Shown: positions 54,558 through 62,604 of the stretch, piece after piece | Layout: each line of letters begins with the position of its first letter | How positions within the stretch are numbered: the stretch's first letter is position 1 | Source: Robinsoniella peoriensis | GTDB taxonomy: Bacteria > Bacillota > Clostridia > Lachnospirales > Lachnospiraceae | Length of the DNA stretch: 64,000 nt | Assembly (NCBI RefSeq): GCF_000797495.1 | Contig: NZ_JTGN01000005.1 | Span: 62,001 to 126,000, forward strand | Reading direction: 5' to 3' | Position numbers and translations under genes: made by a program | Notes under the pieces: generated by a model | What the model was told of the DNA's origin: nothing | The model's database searches: none | The model's input: the letters and a program-made list of their open reading frames with translations, nothing else

Positions 54558-54809
54558 TTTATGAAATAATCAAGAAAAGGTTGGCAATTTTGCGATAATA
54601 TATTTTCTTAAAGAGGATAAATGTAAGAAAACCAAGAAATATTGTGCCTGAATAAGAATATTATTGTGAGAAATAGAAACGATAGTAGCCATGAAATGAT
54701 TATCAAATTATACATAAGATGTATTCAGATTAAGGGGATGATTGATGTACAAGTTTAGAATAGATAAAATTATAGCAAATACTGCGTATGAAACAAAGGA
54801 GAAGTGAAT

Positions 54810-57686
54810 ATGGGGGTAAGATTAACGGGTGTAAGTACTCCGATTGGTGGAGTTTCTTGGGAGTATACAGAAAAAGAAAACAAGGAAAAATTGGAAATTA
54901 TAGGTCCAGACAGAAAAATCAATGTATTTATTAGTTCAATATGCGGTCAGGATAAATATGACAGTGTGCGAATACGAATCAAAGGATGTATTGAAAAAAC
55001 AAATCTTGCAAATGTATATACATTTGAAGGAAAGCGAGCATCAAGTATACCCGCTGGTACTCATTATACATTTGCACTAGAAGAAAGTGATGTATGTATA
55101 TTTCTTATAGATAACGAAGACGGGATTACTTTAGGCGTTCAAAAAGAGATAGATATCGTAAATAAATATAATATTAAGGCAATTTACTATTTTTGTGATG
55201 AGAAAAGCAGTAAAAAGACTGTATTAGAAAAAAGTTTGATGGGTGCAAAATTTGCAAAAAGTAAGACAGTACATAAATTTGATGATTTGGTTCAAGAAAG
55301 TGCATTATCATTGATTGATGACATTGTTTGGGTATACAAGTTATATTGTAAAGATAAAATGAGTTTCAGACTAGAAGAGGATGATCTGAAAAGAATACAG
55401 GAGATAAAGATGGTGGCACTTACAAATACAGTGCTTCCAAAATCTACATTAACTAATATTGATAAGTGTAAATCATATATTACTAAGTTTGTTACGGGAT
55501 TTGAATATAACAAATTTGATGATGAAACAGAAAAAACTAGTGATATTGATTCTTGGGGGGTAGAATTTCTGAAAATTCTCTTTGAAGGTAAGTCGATAAG
55601 ACAATTCAATTTGAATTTGTTCTTGGAATTATTGAAAGAACAACAAGGTGAAGTGTACCCAATAATTGAAAAAAGGTGGTATGCCATTCAAGCATATTTT
55701 ATGGGAGATGTTAATAAGTGCGTAGCCTTTTTGCAGGAAGCACTTCAATATGCAAAGGATAATAATACCGAATCATGGATTGTAAAAGATATATTGATTG
55801 ATTTACGGAATCAAACAATGCTTTGTGATACCTTGGAAAATAAATTTTCCATGCCTGAAGCACAAAAGGAATTGGATAATAGTGATGATGAGGTGTATTA
55901 TCCGCTTTTGGATAGATTTAATGAAACTTTACAAGAAAAGTATATGGAAGGATTGATTAAAAAAACAATAGAGTCGCCATACACGATCTCTTTGGGAAAT
56001 AATTTAAATCAATATGGAGACTTATTAGCAAGTATATATATTGTTTCAATCTACAATGGATCATTAACTCATATTAATTTGATGTATGAAAGAATAAAGA
56101 AGTTTTTGTTTTATCTATGCAACAAATTCGATGATTGGAATTTTAAAAGAGATATTTTGAAAATGGCAATTTTCCTTGGAAAAGAAAAGGAAGTAAAGGG
56201 ATTTAAAGATTCATATCCAGAAATACTTAATAATTTATCAGATAGTGATGCATGTGAAATAATGTCATTTTGCAATAATGAACCAGTTTTATTCAAAAAA
56301 GATAAAATATTGTTACTTGGACTCGGAACGGTAGGATACTATTTGAATGATTCCGAATTCGAGAAATATAAATCTAGGACCATTACACTGATTATAGAGT
56401 GGATAAATAAGGAAAATTCAGTGGTTTCAATTGGTGCTTATATATTTTCGTTTTTATCGGAATGCTATTTGAGAATTTCACAAGATGAATTATGTGATAT
56501 TTGCTGTATGTTTATGGAAAAACATTTCGTTAGATGGTATAGAGAACTGTTTAAGTTTATATTTCAACATATTAAATTGAATGAGTTAAGTGATGGGAGA
56601 AATAAGAAACTTTTGAATTATGTTTGTGCGATATTAAAAAATGAAGAGGAAATTCAGCTGGTTAAAGATGCACCTTCATTTTTGTACATGTTACGTAAAC
56701 AAGATAGCATAATAACGGAAGAAATGGATAGGCTAGTATGCGAAAAAATACCAAATTTCTATGATAAGATATATAAGTTGGAAACTACAGAATGTCCAAA
56801 AGAAGAAATGCCAGCATTTGTTCAAGAATATGTGCTTTATATTGAAGATAACAATATAAAGCAAGGTCAAAATGGAACTTATTTTGGTCATGGAACAAGA
56901 GAAATTAGTACAATAAGGAACATAATAACACAAGAAGAGATAAAATATGAACGTGATTTATTTGGTTCTATCATTAGTGTAGTGTCAAATACTTTGCTTA
57001 TGTCAAAAGAAGGAATAAACGAGAAAATAGACGCTGTAAGTTTATTGACATGCATCCTTGTTATGTATCCAGAGGCAATTGAGAATGATGGTGAGATTTT
57101 TGATAGGATATATGACAATCAAAATAATATTGAGGCAAATGGCGTAGACTTTATGTCGAGCAATATAGATGAGATTGCATTAAAGGTGAGTTTGCAATTT
57201 ATGTTTTCTTTTATGGGGAAGAATGTTGAAACGCAAATAATGGAATTAATGCCTTTTGTGAAAAATAGTGTGGCAACCGTAATCTCTGTTGCAAGAATGA
57301 TAAAGGAATGCTTAGCGCTAGATGAAAATATAAGGTTTTCGGATAAAATCGAGAGCGTTGTCTTACAAAACGCTTTACAGTGGATTTACTTGGAAAATCT
57401 TGATGCAAGATGGTATGCAGCAAATATTTTGTTTAGTTTATTAAAGAATCCTGAGAATGCAGGGATAATTAATCATAAGTTAGTTGAGCTCATTGATAGA
57501 GATAATGTGTATATTAAAAATCTTATATTAAGAAATATCTATACAACTGACGGTGTTGCGAATGATGTTTGTAAGTACATTGTTGATAAATGCAGTAATG
57601 ATCCCAATTATGTTGTGCGTGTGGTATGTGAGAAAGAGCGAATTAAACATGAAGCAGAGGAGAAAGCGGATGAAAAAGAAAACTAA
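54810..57686 (+). CDS. Large DUF4062-like/helical-repeat protein, probable defence gene
   Basis: 958 residues, no signal peptide or clear membrane helix. The N-terminal 150 residues form a Rossmann-like domain: INVFISSICG, FALEESDVCIFLIDNEDGITLGVQKEIDIV and IKAIYYFCDEK, which resembles DUF4062, a TIR-related domain found in anti-phage proteins. The remaining 750 residues are alpha-helical with repeat-like spacing (HEAT/TPR-like), as in sensor or scaffold regions. ATG at 54810 follows AAAGGAGAAG; GTG at 54804 is an alternative. The gene is markedly AT-rich compared with the NRPS and rlmD, suggesting horizontal gain. I know no characterised homologue. Confidence 0.65.
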   Translation: MGVRLTGVSTPIGGVSWEYTEKENKEKLEIIGPDRKINVFISSICGQDKYDSVRIRIKGCIEKTNLANVYTFEGKRASSIPAGTHYTFALEESDVCIFLIDNEDGITLGVQKEIDIVNKYNIKAIYYFCDEKSSKKTVLEKSLMGAKFAKSKTVHKFDDLVQESALSLIDDIVWVYKLYCKDKMSFRLEEDDLKRIQEIKMVALTNTVLPKSTLTNIDKCKSYITKFVTGFEYNKFDDETEKTSDIDSWGVEFLKILFEGKSIRQFNLNLFLELLKEQQGEVYPIIEKRWYAIQAYFMGDVNKCVAFLQEALQYAKDNNTESWIVKDILIDLRNQTMLCDTLENKFSMPEAQKELDNSDDEVYYPLLDRFNETLQEKYMEGLIKKTIESPYTISLGNNLNQYGDLLASIYIVSIYNGSLTHINLMYERIKKFLFYLCNKFDDWNFKRDILKMAIFLGKEKEVKGFKDSYPEILNNLSDSDACEIMSFCNNEPVLFKKDKILLLGLGTVGYYLNDSEFEKYKSRTITLIIEWINKENSVVSIGAYIFSFLSECYLRISQDELCDICCMFMEKHFVRWYRELFKFIFQHIKLNELSDGRNKKLLNYVCAILKNEEEIQLVKDAPSFLYMLRKQDSIITEEMDRLVCEKIPNFYDKIYKLETTECPKEEMPAFVQEYVLYIEDNNIKQGQNGTYFGHGTREISTIRNIITQEEIKYERDLFGSIISVVSNTLLMSKEGINEKIDAVSLLTCILVMYPEAIENDGEIFDRIYDNQNNIEANGVDFMSSNIDEIALKVSLQFMFSFMGKNVETQIMELMPFVKNSVATVISVARMIKECLALDENIRFSDKIESVVLQNALQWIYLENLDARWYAANILFSLLKNPENAGIINHKLVELIDRDNVYIKNLILRNIYTTDGVANDVCKYIVDKCSNDPNYVVRVVCEKERIKHEAEEKADEKEN

Positions 57687-58217
57687 ATACTATCGCTATA
57701 TTTAAGTATCCATTCCGTGCGGGTTGTTGGTTGAAGATGGCATATATGAACAAGATGAGTCACTTAAGATCGAGACAGTGCGTGCTATTACGGAGTGCTT
57801 TTTTCGATGTCAATTAATCAGATGGCGAAAATGTTGAAAAAATCAGTTTTGATAAAATCTGCCTACACAATAGTTTTTGAAAAACATCAGAAAAAAGGGA
57901 AATGACTTAAATCCAAGAGGTTCATACTTTGTAAGTATTTAGAAGGTGTGAGTTTGGACAATGCTTCACGTGTTGAGACTGTTGTTCTGCTTGAGAAGAA
58001 AGCCTAGTAAATCAAAGGGGTTGGGGGTTTTGGGCGCAGTATGTGGGTGTGCTTTTTTGGGTGGTTGATGTGAAATATGTTTTTCCAGTTACCCTGGTGG
58101 GGTAAGGAAAATTAACGTTTTGGCAAAAGTAAAATTTTTAGTTTGAAATTATAGACGAAGAATAAAGAATTTAATAAAATATAACATTTTATATGATTAA
58201 ATAGAGGTTGGTGATAT
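57687..58217. other. Degenerate region between the two probable defence genes
   Basis: About 530 nt without an intact gene. It contains the RlmD-like remnant described separately, a short G-rich stretch near 58015-58055, and an AT-rich segment leading to the next start. The ribosome site GAGGTTGG lies at 58204-58211. Confidence 0.5.
57921..58007 (+). pseudogene. 3' remnant of an RlmD-like methyltransferase gene
   Basis: One frame reads KYLEGVSLDNASRVETVVLL then EKKA and stops. The core D.ASRVETVVLLE matches the final strand of TrmA/RlmD-type methyltransferases (compare DMFGWTGHVEVVCLLSK in the intact gene at 54.2 kb). There is no upstream continuation, so it is a remnant. The match is short and could be wrong. 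Confidence 0.5.
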
Positions 58218-59900
58218 ATGATGAGGTGGTTGCATCTATCGGATATTCATTTAAATAAAGAGTTTAATGATATGATGTCAAATGTTATGAGGTATGAGCT
58301 ACCACAATATATATTAGATCATAGCATTAAGGCGGATTATTTATTTATTACGGGGGATTATCGTGATTCAGCATATAAAAGAGTTAGTGAATTTAATGAA
58401 GAAATAGATCTTGCTGCAGAAAATGTATCCAAGTATATTTTGAATATTGCAAAATGTCTAAATATATCACAAGATCATATATTTCTAGTACCAGGGAATC
58501 ATGATCTTGAAAGAGGAGACGAAGACGAAAATATAGTTGAACTTACAAATAAACATTTAGTGTATAAGGATGGAATAGGTAAGAATGAGAAAAATTATTT
58601 ACAGGAACGATTTGAATTCTTCTATAAAGTTTACGAACATATTCATCCGGAAGATAAAAGCTGGGAAAAAGACCTTCATCAATATATTTCAAGGGATGGG
58701 TTTGATTTGCTATTGTTAAATTCTGCAATAGCTTGCTATGGTAAAGAAAAAGAAGGCGAAATAATAATTGATACCATAGAAGTTGAAAGAGTTATGCATA
58801 AACCGTATTTAGAAAATACCCATAAACCGCTTTTTGTTTTATCACATTACAGCCTGGAATGTCTCGCCCCAAACGAGCAAGAAAATTTGAAGCAATTATT
58901 TAGAGATAGACCAGTATTTTATTTATGTGGACATTCCCATAAGTTAAATTTTTGCTATGATGATGAAATTGATACTTGGGAAATAATGGTGGGAACTACA
59001 AAAAAGGCAGATGGTGCGGCGCCTATTATTTCACTTGGTGAAATGACAATAGGAGGCGACTTATCATCTTTAGATTTCTACAAATATGATTATACAAATA
59101 AAGGGCGATGGATCCCATATCAAAGTTTGAAATGTCAAAAATATTTAGAAAAATTAGAATTTTTTGGTAAGAATTATAAGTTAAAGAATATAGAGGATGC
59201 TCAAATAATACAACTTCAAATGCAAAGTACAATGGCATCAACTAGACAAGATAGGAAAGATACGCTTAAAATACTGTCTGCTTTGCGATATGAGTTGCTG
59301 GATATCAGAGGAGTAAATACATATACTATTTGTGTATATGAATTACCAGTTACTGCTTCTATTTTGATTGGCTACGCTTTACATATGAGAAAAAATATTA
59401 ATTTGTTTTATCAAGCCGGGGTGGCGTTCTATTCAAATACTTCCACGAAAAATATATTGAAATTTCAAGAATCTATCGAAAATAGAATTTTGAATTCAAT
59501 AAAAACAGTAAAAGTGGATTTGTGTTTTTATATTCAGGCAAAAATGAGGGATGATGGTATAGCTTCATTTTTGGAGCACATTAACATACTGGAGAAAAGA
59601 GGAAAATTAACTCCCTACATTGTAATGTTAAAGAATACTGAACGATATAATCAAGATTTTAATTTGAGAATTAGTGCATCAATTATATCTGATAAAATAG
59701 TAGAATATTATGATAATATAAAGATAAAATATTGTAAAAAAGTTAAAGTGCATTTGTTTTATAATGGTTTTTCAGGTTTGGCTGTTTTCCTGGGAAATCA
59801 AATGCCAACAACATTTCCTATTCAGCTGTACGATTATGACATGTCCAATCAAACTTACTCGCCATCTTTTCAGCTTAAGTCTAATATTTTTGATATGTAG
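58218..59900 (+). CDS. Calcineurin-like phosphoesterase fused to a SAVED domain
   Basis: 560 residues. N-terminal metallophosphoesterase with all five motifs: SDIHLN (D9, H11), GDYRDS, PGNHDLE, LSHYSL and GHSHKL. From about residue 340 a SAVED domain: TICVYELPVTASILIGYALH followed by NLFYQ in the first half, and KVHLFYNGFSGLAVFLGNQ then PIQLYDYD in the second. SAVED domains bind cyclic oligonucleotides in CBASS and type III CRISPR defence and switch on a linked effector. Here the effector would be a phosphoesterase/nuclease. No nucleotide cyclase gene is visible in the window. AT-rich like its neighbour at 54.8 kb. Confidence 0.78.
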   Translation: MMRWLHLSDIHLNKEFNDMMSNVMRYELPQYILDHSIKADYLFITGDYRDSAYKRVSEFNEEIDLAAENVSKYILNIAKCLNISQDHIFLVPGNHDLERGDEDENIVELTNKHLVYKDGIGKNEKNYLQERFEFFYKVYEHIHPEDKSWEKDLHQYISRDGFDLLLLNSAIACYGKEKEGEIIIDTIEVERVMHKPYLENTHKPLFVLSHYSLECLAPNEQENLKQLFRDRPVFYLCGHSHKLNFCYDDEIDTWEIMVGTTKKADGAAPIISLGEMTIGGDLSSLDFYKYDYTNKGRWIPYQSLKCQKYLEKLEFFGKNYKLKNIEDAQIIQLQMQSTMASTRQDRKDTLKILSALRYELLDIRGVNTYTICVYELPVTASILIGYALHMRKNINLFYQAGVAFYSNTSTKNILKFQESIENRILNSIKTVKVDLCFYIQAKMRDDGIASFLEHINILEKRGKLTPYIVMLKNTERYNQDFNLRISASIISDKIVEYYDNIKIKYCKKVKVHLFYNGFSGLAVFLGNQMPTTFPIQLYDYDMSNQTYSPSFQLKSNIFDM

Positions 59901-59959
59901 TATTAGAATTCTATCCCACCACATGTTGAACCGTAGTGCTGTTGGTGCGGAAAGGTTGA

Positions 59960-60130
59960 TTCCAGGCGGGTTTGCGTGACTATTTGAGTTGGACACATTA
60001 TCGCCTGTTTATGGGCGTGGAAAATGAAAATGCCCGTGAATTCCATTTAGAAGAAGTAGTAAAATCGAATTGGAGCACACGGCAGTTGGAAAGGCAAATA
60101 AATTCTTTCTTTTATGAAAGGCGGGTGTAG
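59960..60130 (+). pseudogene. Remnant of a DUF1016 (YhcG-type) nuclease gene
   Basis: The frame from about 59960 reads RDYLSWTHYRLFMGVENENA then REFHLEEVVKSNWSTRQLER then QINSFFYERRV and a stop. LSW.HYR.L..VEN..AREF...E....NWS.R.LERQI.S..YER is the hallmark of DUF1016_N in PDDEXK nucleases of the YhcG type. It has no start and is cut at both sides, with a stop at 59957 upstream. Confidence 0.75.
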
Positions 60131-60699
60131 GGATTATTTTTTTTAGGCATAGCAAGCAATGTCTGAATCGCTGCTTTTCCGACAAAGGTGGAAGGGAAAA
60201 CACGGATAGATTCAGGATTGTTATTAAAAGCATCGCTTCCAAGAATACTGGTAATTCCAGATGCTATAAAATCCATTGTGATATAATCAGAATCTGACAA
60301 CTTGCTGTAATCTATTTTGAAATGTACAAACCATGCAGTAAGTAAAGCTTTTTTGACGAAAGACTGAAGAAAAGAAGATTCACTTCTTGCTAGGAGGTGA
60401 ATTCTTTTTAAGTGAAGAGATACTTCCTGGTTGGATACTAACTTTTTATTATTGGAAAGAAGTGCAGACATGAAAGACACCACTATTTCATGGTTCATAT
60501 TATTTTCTACAGCTTTTTGAACAACATCTTCTACATTTTTATAATGATAGTATATAGAATTTCGATTTAGGCCACTTTCCTGAGATAGCCGAAGAATGGT
60601 AATACTTCTAAAACCTTCGTATTCTAAAATTTTCCAAAATGCATTTTCTATTTTTTCTGTTGCAGATAGGTTTTCTGCATCATTTCTTGGGCGTCCCAT
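60112..60699 (-). CDS. TetR/AcrR-family regulator
   Basis: 195 residues: N-terminal helix-turn-helix (ENAFWKILEYEGFRSITILRLSQESGLNRNSIYYHYKNVEDVV, about 18-58) and a helical ligand domain without a recognised effector. AGGAGT precedes the ATG. It is divergent from a dehydrogenase pseudogene and its own promoter region has a 17-bp near-palindrome, so it probably controlled that gene. The 3' end overlaps the DUF1016 remnant by 19 bp, suggesting that the island's right edge is here. Confidence 0.88.
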   Translation of the reverse strand: MGRPRNDAENLSATEKIENAFWKILEYEGFRSITILRLSQESGLNRNSIYYHYKNVEDVVQKAVENNMNHEIVVSFMSALLSNNKKLVSNQEVSLHLKRIHLLARSESSFLQSFVKKALLTAWFVHFKIDYSKLSDSDYITMDFIASGITSILGSDAFNNNPESIRVFPSTFVGKAAIQTLLAMPKKNNPYTRLS

Positions 60700-60715
60700 A
60701 ACTCCTCCTTAAAAA

Positions 60716-60732
60716 TTAGACACTTTGACTAA
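60716..60732. promoter_or_regulatory. Probable TetR operator
   Basis: TTAGACACTTTGACTAA is a 17-bp near-perfect inverted repeat (TTAGACA/TGACTAA) between the divergent TetR and dehydrogenase genes. It overlaps TTGACT elements, with -10-like TTATAC at 60747-60752. Confidence 0.6.
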
Positions 60733-60803
60733 TATTGACTGTTTTATTATACCATGCACGAATATATAATAAAACAAAGAAATAAAAGATTGGAGATGAT
60801 AGT

Positions 60804-61112
60804 ATGGTAGATTCATGGAGTGTAGATGCAATTCCAACTCTGAAGAATAGAAATGTTGTGATAACAAGTTCTACCAGTGCGTGTCTGAAAATTCATTCCC
60901 GCCATTTGCACGTCCCACTTTGCTACATAATTGCCCTGAATTCAGGTTACGTAGCCCGCTCGCGCCCTTCATCCGGGACAAATCTCTCACAAAGTGTCTC
61001 TCAGCTGCCAGAAAGCAATTTTAAAACACGCTCTAGCGGGATTGGTCTAGAGGTTGCAAAAGTTTTTGTTAAAAGAGGCAAATGTGACATTAGAAAGGTA
61101 GACTTATTATGA
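60804..61112 (+). pseudogene. Short-chain dehydrogenase, truncated and interrupted
   Basis: The frame begins like a short-chain dehydrogenase (LKNRNVVITSSTS), is interrupted by a 159-bp element, and resumes with SGIGLEVAKVFVKRG; joined, the two halves give the cofactor motif TSSTSGIG. After about 45 native residues the frame ends (KCDIRKVDLL), where a full enzyme would have about 250 residues. The rest is missing, so the gene is broken twice: by insertion and by loss of its 3' part. Its stop overlaps the HXXEE gene start by 4 nt. Confidence 0.8.
60876..61034. mobile_element. MITE-like element, 159 bp
   Basis: Imperfect terminal inverted repeats of 18 bp: AGTGCGTGTCTGAAAATT at the left and AATTTTAAAACACGCTCT at the right (three mismatches). 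The inside is GC-richer than the surroundings and has no gene. It interrupts the dehydrogenase cofactor motif, with at most a 2-bp (AG) target duplication. Its right end is shared with the small element at 33764-33823. Confidence 0.75.
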
Positions 61113-61750
61113 AATGGTGGAATAGACATTGGTATCAGGCAGGACTTGTGCCAGCAGCAAGTGCACTGATTGTTTTAATTGTCAATTGGGGTGATGTTTC
61201 AGTCCTTGCAAGGGTGGGACTAATTAATTTCATTGGAATTATGGTTCATCAGTTTGAGGAATATGGTTTTCCGGGAGGAACACCTTACTTTATGAATAAA
61301 TATATGCGTGGAGGAGATGAGAGATATCCATTAAACCAGTTGTCAGCGATGCTTGTAAATGTAATTATAGGATATATCTGTTATCTTTTACCCATATTTT
61401 TTCCTAATGTAATGTGGCTGGGAATGACGACAATCCTTTTCGGCTGTGTATTCCAGGTGGTAATGCATCTGGGGGTATTTGGAGTAAAGTATCATAAAAT
61501 CTATAATCCAGGTCTTGGTGCTGTCCTTTGCATTCATGTGCCATGTGGTATTTACTATATCTGGTTTGCTGTAAGCAATCAGTTAATGACTGGAAGAGAC
61601 TGGCTCTTTACCGTGATCTATCTGGTGGGAATGATTACGTTTACTGCCTTGGTCGGGCAGATTCTGTTCTCATCGAAGGACTGCAAGTATCCTTTTGATG
61701 AAAAAGAAGTAGAAGCAGGTGAAAGATTTGCAAAATGGATGGAATTATGA
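61109..61750 (+). CDS. HXXEE domain membrane protein
   Basis: 213 residues with six to seven membrane segments and the family motif VHQFEEYGFPGG near residue 47, plus conserved His in VVMHLGVFGVKYHKIYNPG. Family function is unknown; the HxxEE signature suggests a metal-dependent membrane enzyme. It starts 4 nt inside the end of the dehydrogenase pseudogene, so it was probably cotranscribed with it under the TetR regulator. Confidence 0.85.
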   Translation: MKWWNRHWYQAGLVPAASALIVLIVNWGDVSVLARVGLINFIGIMVHQFEEYGFPGGTPYFMNKYMRGGDERYPLNQLSAMLVNVIIGYICYLLPIFFPNVMWLGMTTILFGCVFQVVMHLGVFGVKYHKIYNPGLGAVLCIHVPCGIYYIWFAVSNQLMTGRDWLFTVIYLVGMITFTALVGQILFSSKDCKYPFDEKEVEAGERFAKWMEL

Positions 61751-61780
61751 GATGATAAATTAAAAGTTACAAGCGGTAAT

Positions 61781-61808
61781 GCATACAACACTTGGCAGTG
61801 TTGTATGC
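61781..61808 (+). terminator. Hairpin after the HXXEE gene
   Basis: GCATACAACACT pairs with AGTGTTGTATGC (12 bp, 4-nt loop), followed by ATATTTGTG. A likely terminator with a weak T run. Confidence 0.65.
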
Positions 61809-61976
61809 ATATTTGTGTATTGAGAATCCGTGCATTTTCAGTTATAATAAAGTGAATATATTTTGTCATAAAAGTGGCTCATGGATAATCCCTATGAGTA
61901 CGAAACTTCATGACAGGTTGGGGAAAATACATTATATAATAAAAATATAACAATATCTACTGGGAGGATTGAGACT

Positions 61977-62300
61977 TTGCAAGTAAGAGGATTTACGGAG
62001 AAAGACTGGAAACTTTTTAGAAATAAGATAGCGGGCTGGCAGGAAGCCTATATGGACAGGCTAAATAAGGAATACATAAAATTACTAGGTGAAGATAAGA
62101 ATGCCTCAGCTAAATTTTGGAATCTGGATAAGAGAATAAAGGAAGATAAGAAGAAAACTGGTGTTAGAGTAGAAATGAGCCGGTCAAATCTTATTTACAA
62201 TATTATTTCGCTTATAAATGAAGGTGCAATTAGTTATGGGGATCTCGAAGAATTTAGTGATGAACTGAAAGAAACGGTGAAATTATCTGTTGACAGATAA
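61977..62300 (+). CDS. Conserved small protein, unknown function
   Basis: 107 residues, TTG start after GGGAGG. Highly charged and helical: RGFTEKDWKLFRNKIAGWQE near the start, then NKEYIKLL, FWNLDKRIKEDKK, MSRSNLIYNIISLINEGAI, DLEEFSDELKETV. I recognise it as a widespread cytoplasmic family of Lachnospiraceae and related Firmicutes with no assigned function; database names such as multidrug transporter are unfounded because there is no membrane segment. Confidence 0.8.
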   Translation: MQVRGFTEKDWKLFRNKIAGWQEAYMDRLNKEYIKLLGEDKNASAKFWNLDKRIKEDKKKTGVRVEMSRSNLIYNIISLINEGAISYGDLEEFSDELKETVKLSVDR

Positions 62301-62604
62301 TTTGCAATATGTAAAAGTCTTGACAGAAAGTACAATCTGGTAATACCGCATACTATCTGGCAAAAGATAAGCGATTCTGCAATGTTAATATTCTCCAGAA
62401 AAAGTTGCTGAATTCTTCTTTCTTTCATGATATACTTTTTGTATTATATATGGAAAATATCCCTGTCATAGAGTGGTTAATAATTCAGGCAGGATGGTAT
62501 CGGACTGAATTATTAACGTGAGATGCTTTGCAATGAATGGATTACTCTGAATAATAAAACGCATGTTGATTGGAAGATATATCATGAAGTGAGAAAGAGA
62601 TAGA
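62301..62604. other. Intergenic region before the MFS gene
   Basis: About 300 nt without a convincing gene. TTGACA occurs near 62318 without a clear -10 partner. It contains the perfect inverted repeat listed at 62476-62517. Confidence 0.45.
62476..62517. repeat. Perfect 13-bp inverted repeat upstream of the MFS gene
   Basis: GTTAATAATTCAG at 62476-62488 and CTGAATTATTAAC at 62505-62517 around a 16-nt spacer, about 90 nt before the transporter start. It could be a regulator binding site or an mRNA hairpin; no T run follows. Confidence 0.6.

Noticed and set aside
54810..59900. Complete CBASS system
   Set aside because: A SAVED-type protein is present, but no CD-NTase, E1/E2/JAB or HORMA gene can be seen in the window, so only a CBASS-like effector is claimed.
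62234..62428. Minus-strand open frame of 64 codons before the MFS gene
   Set aside because: No recognised family, overlaps the small conserved gene, and no ribosome site seen.
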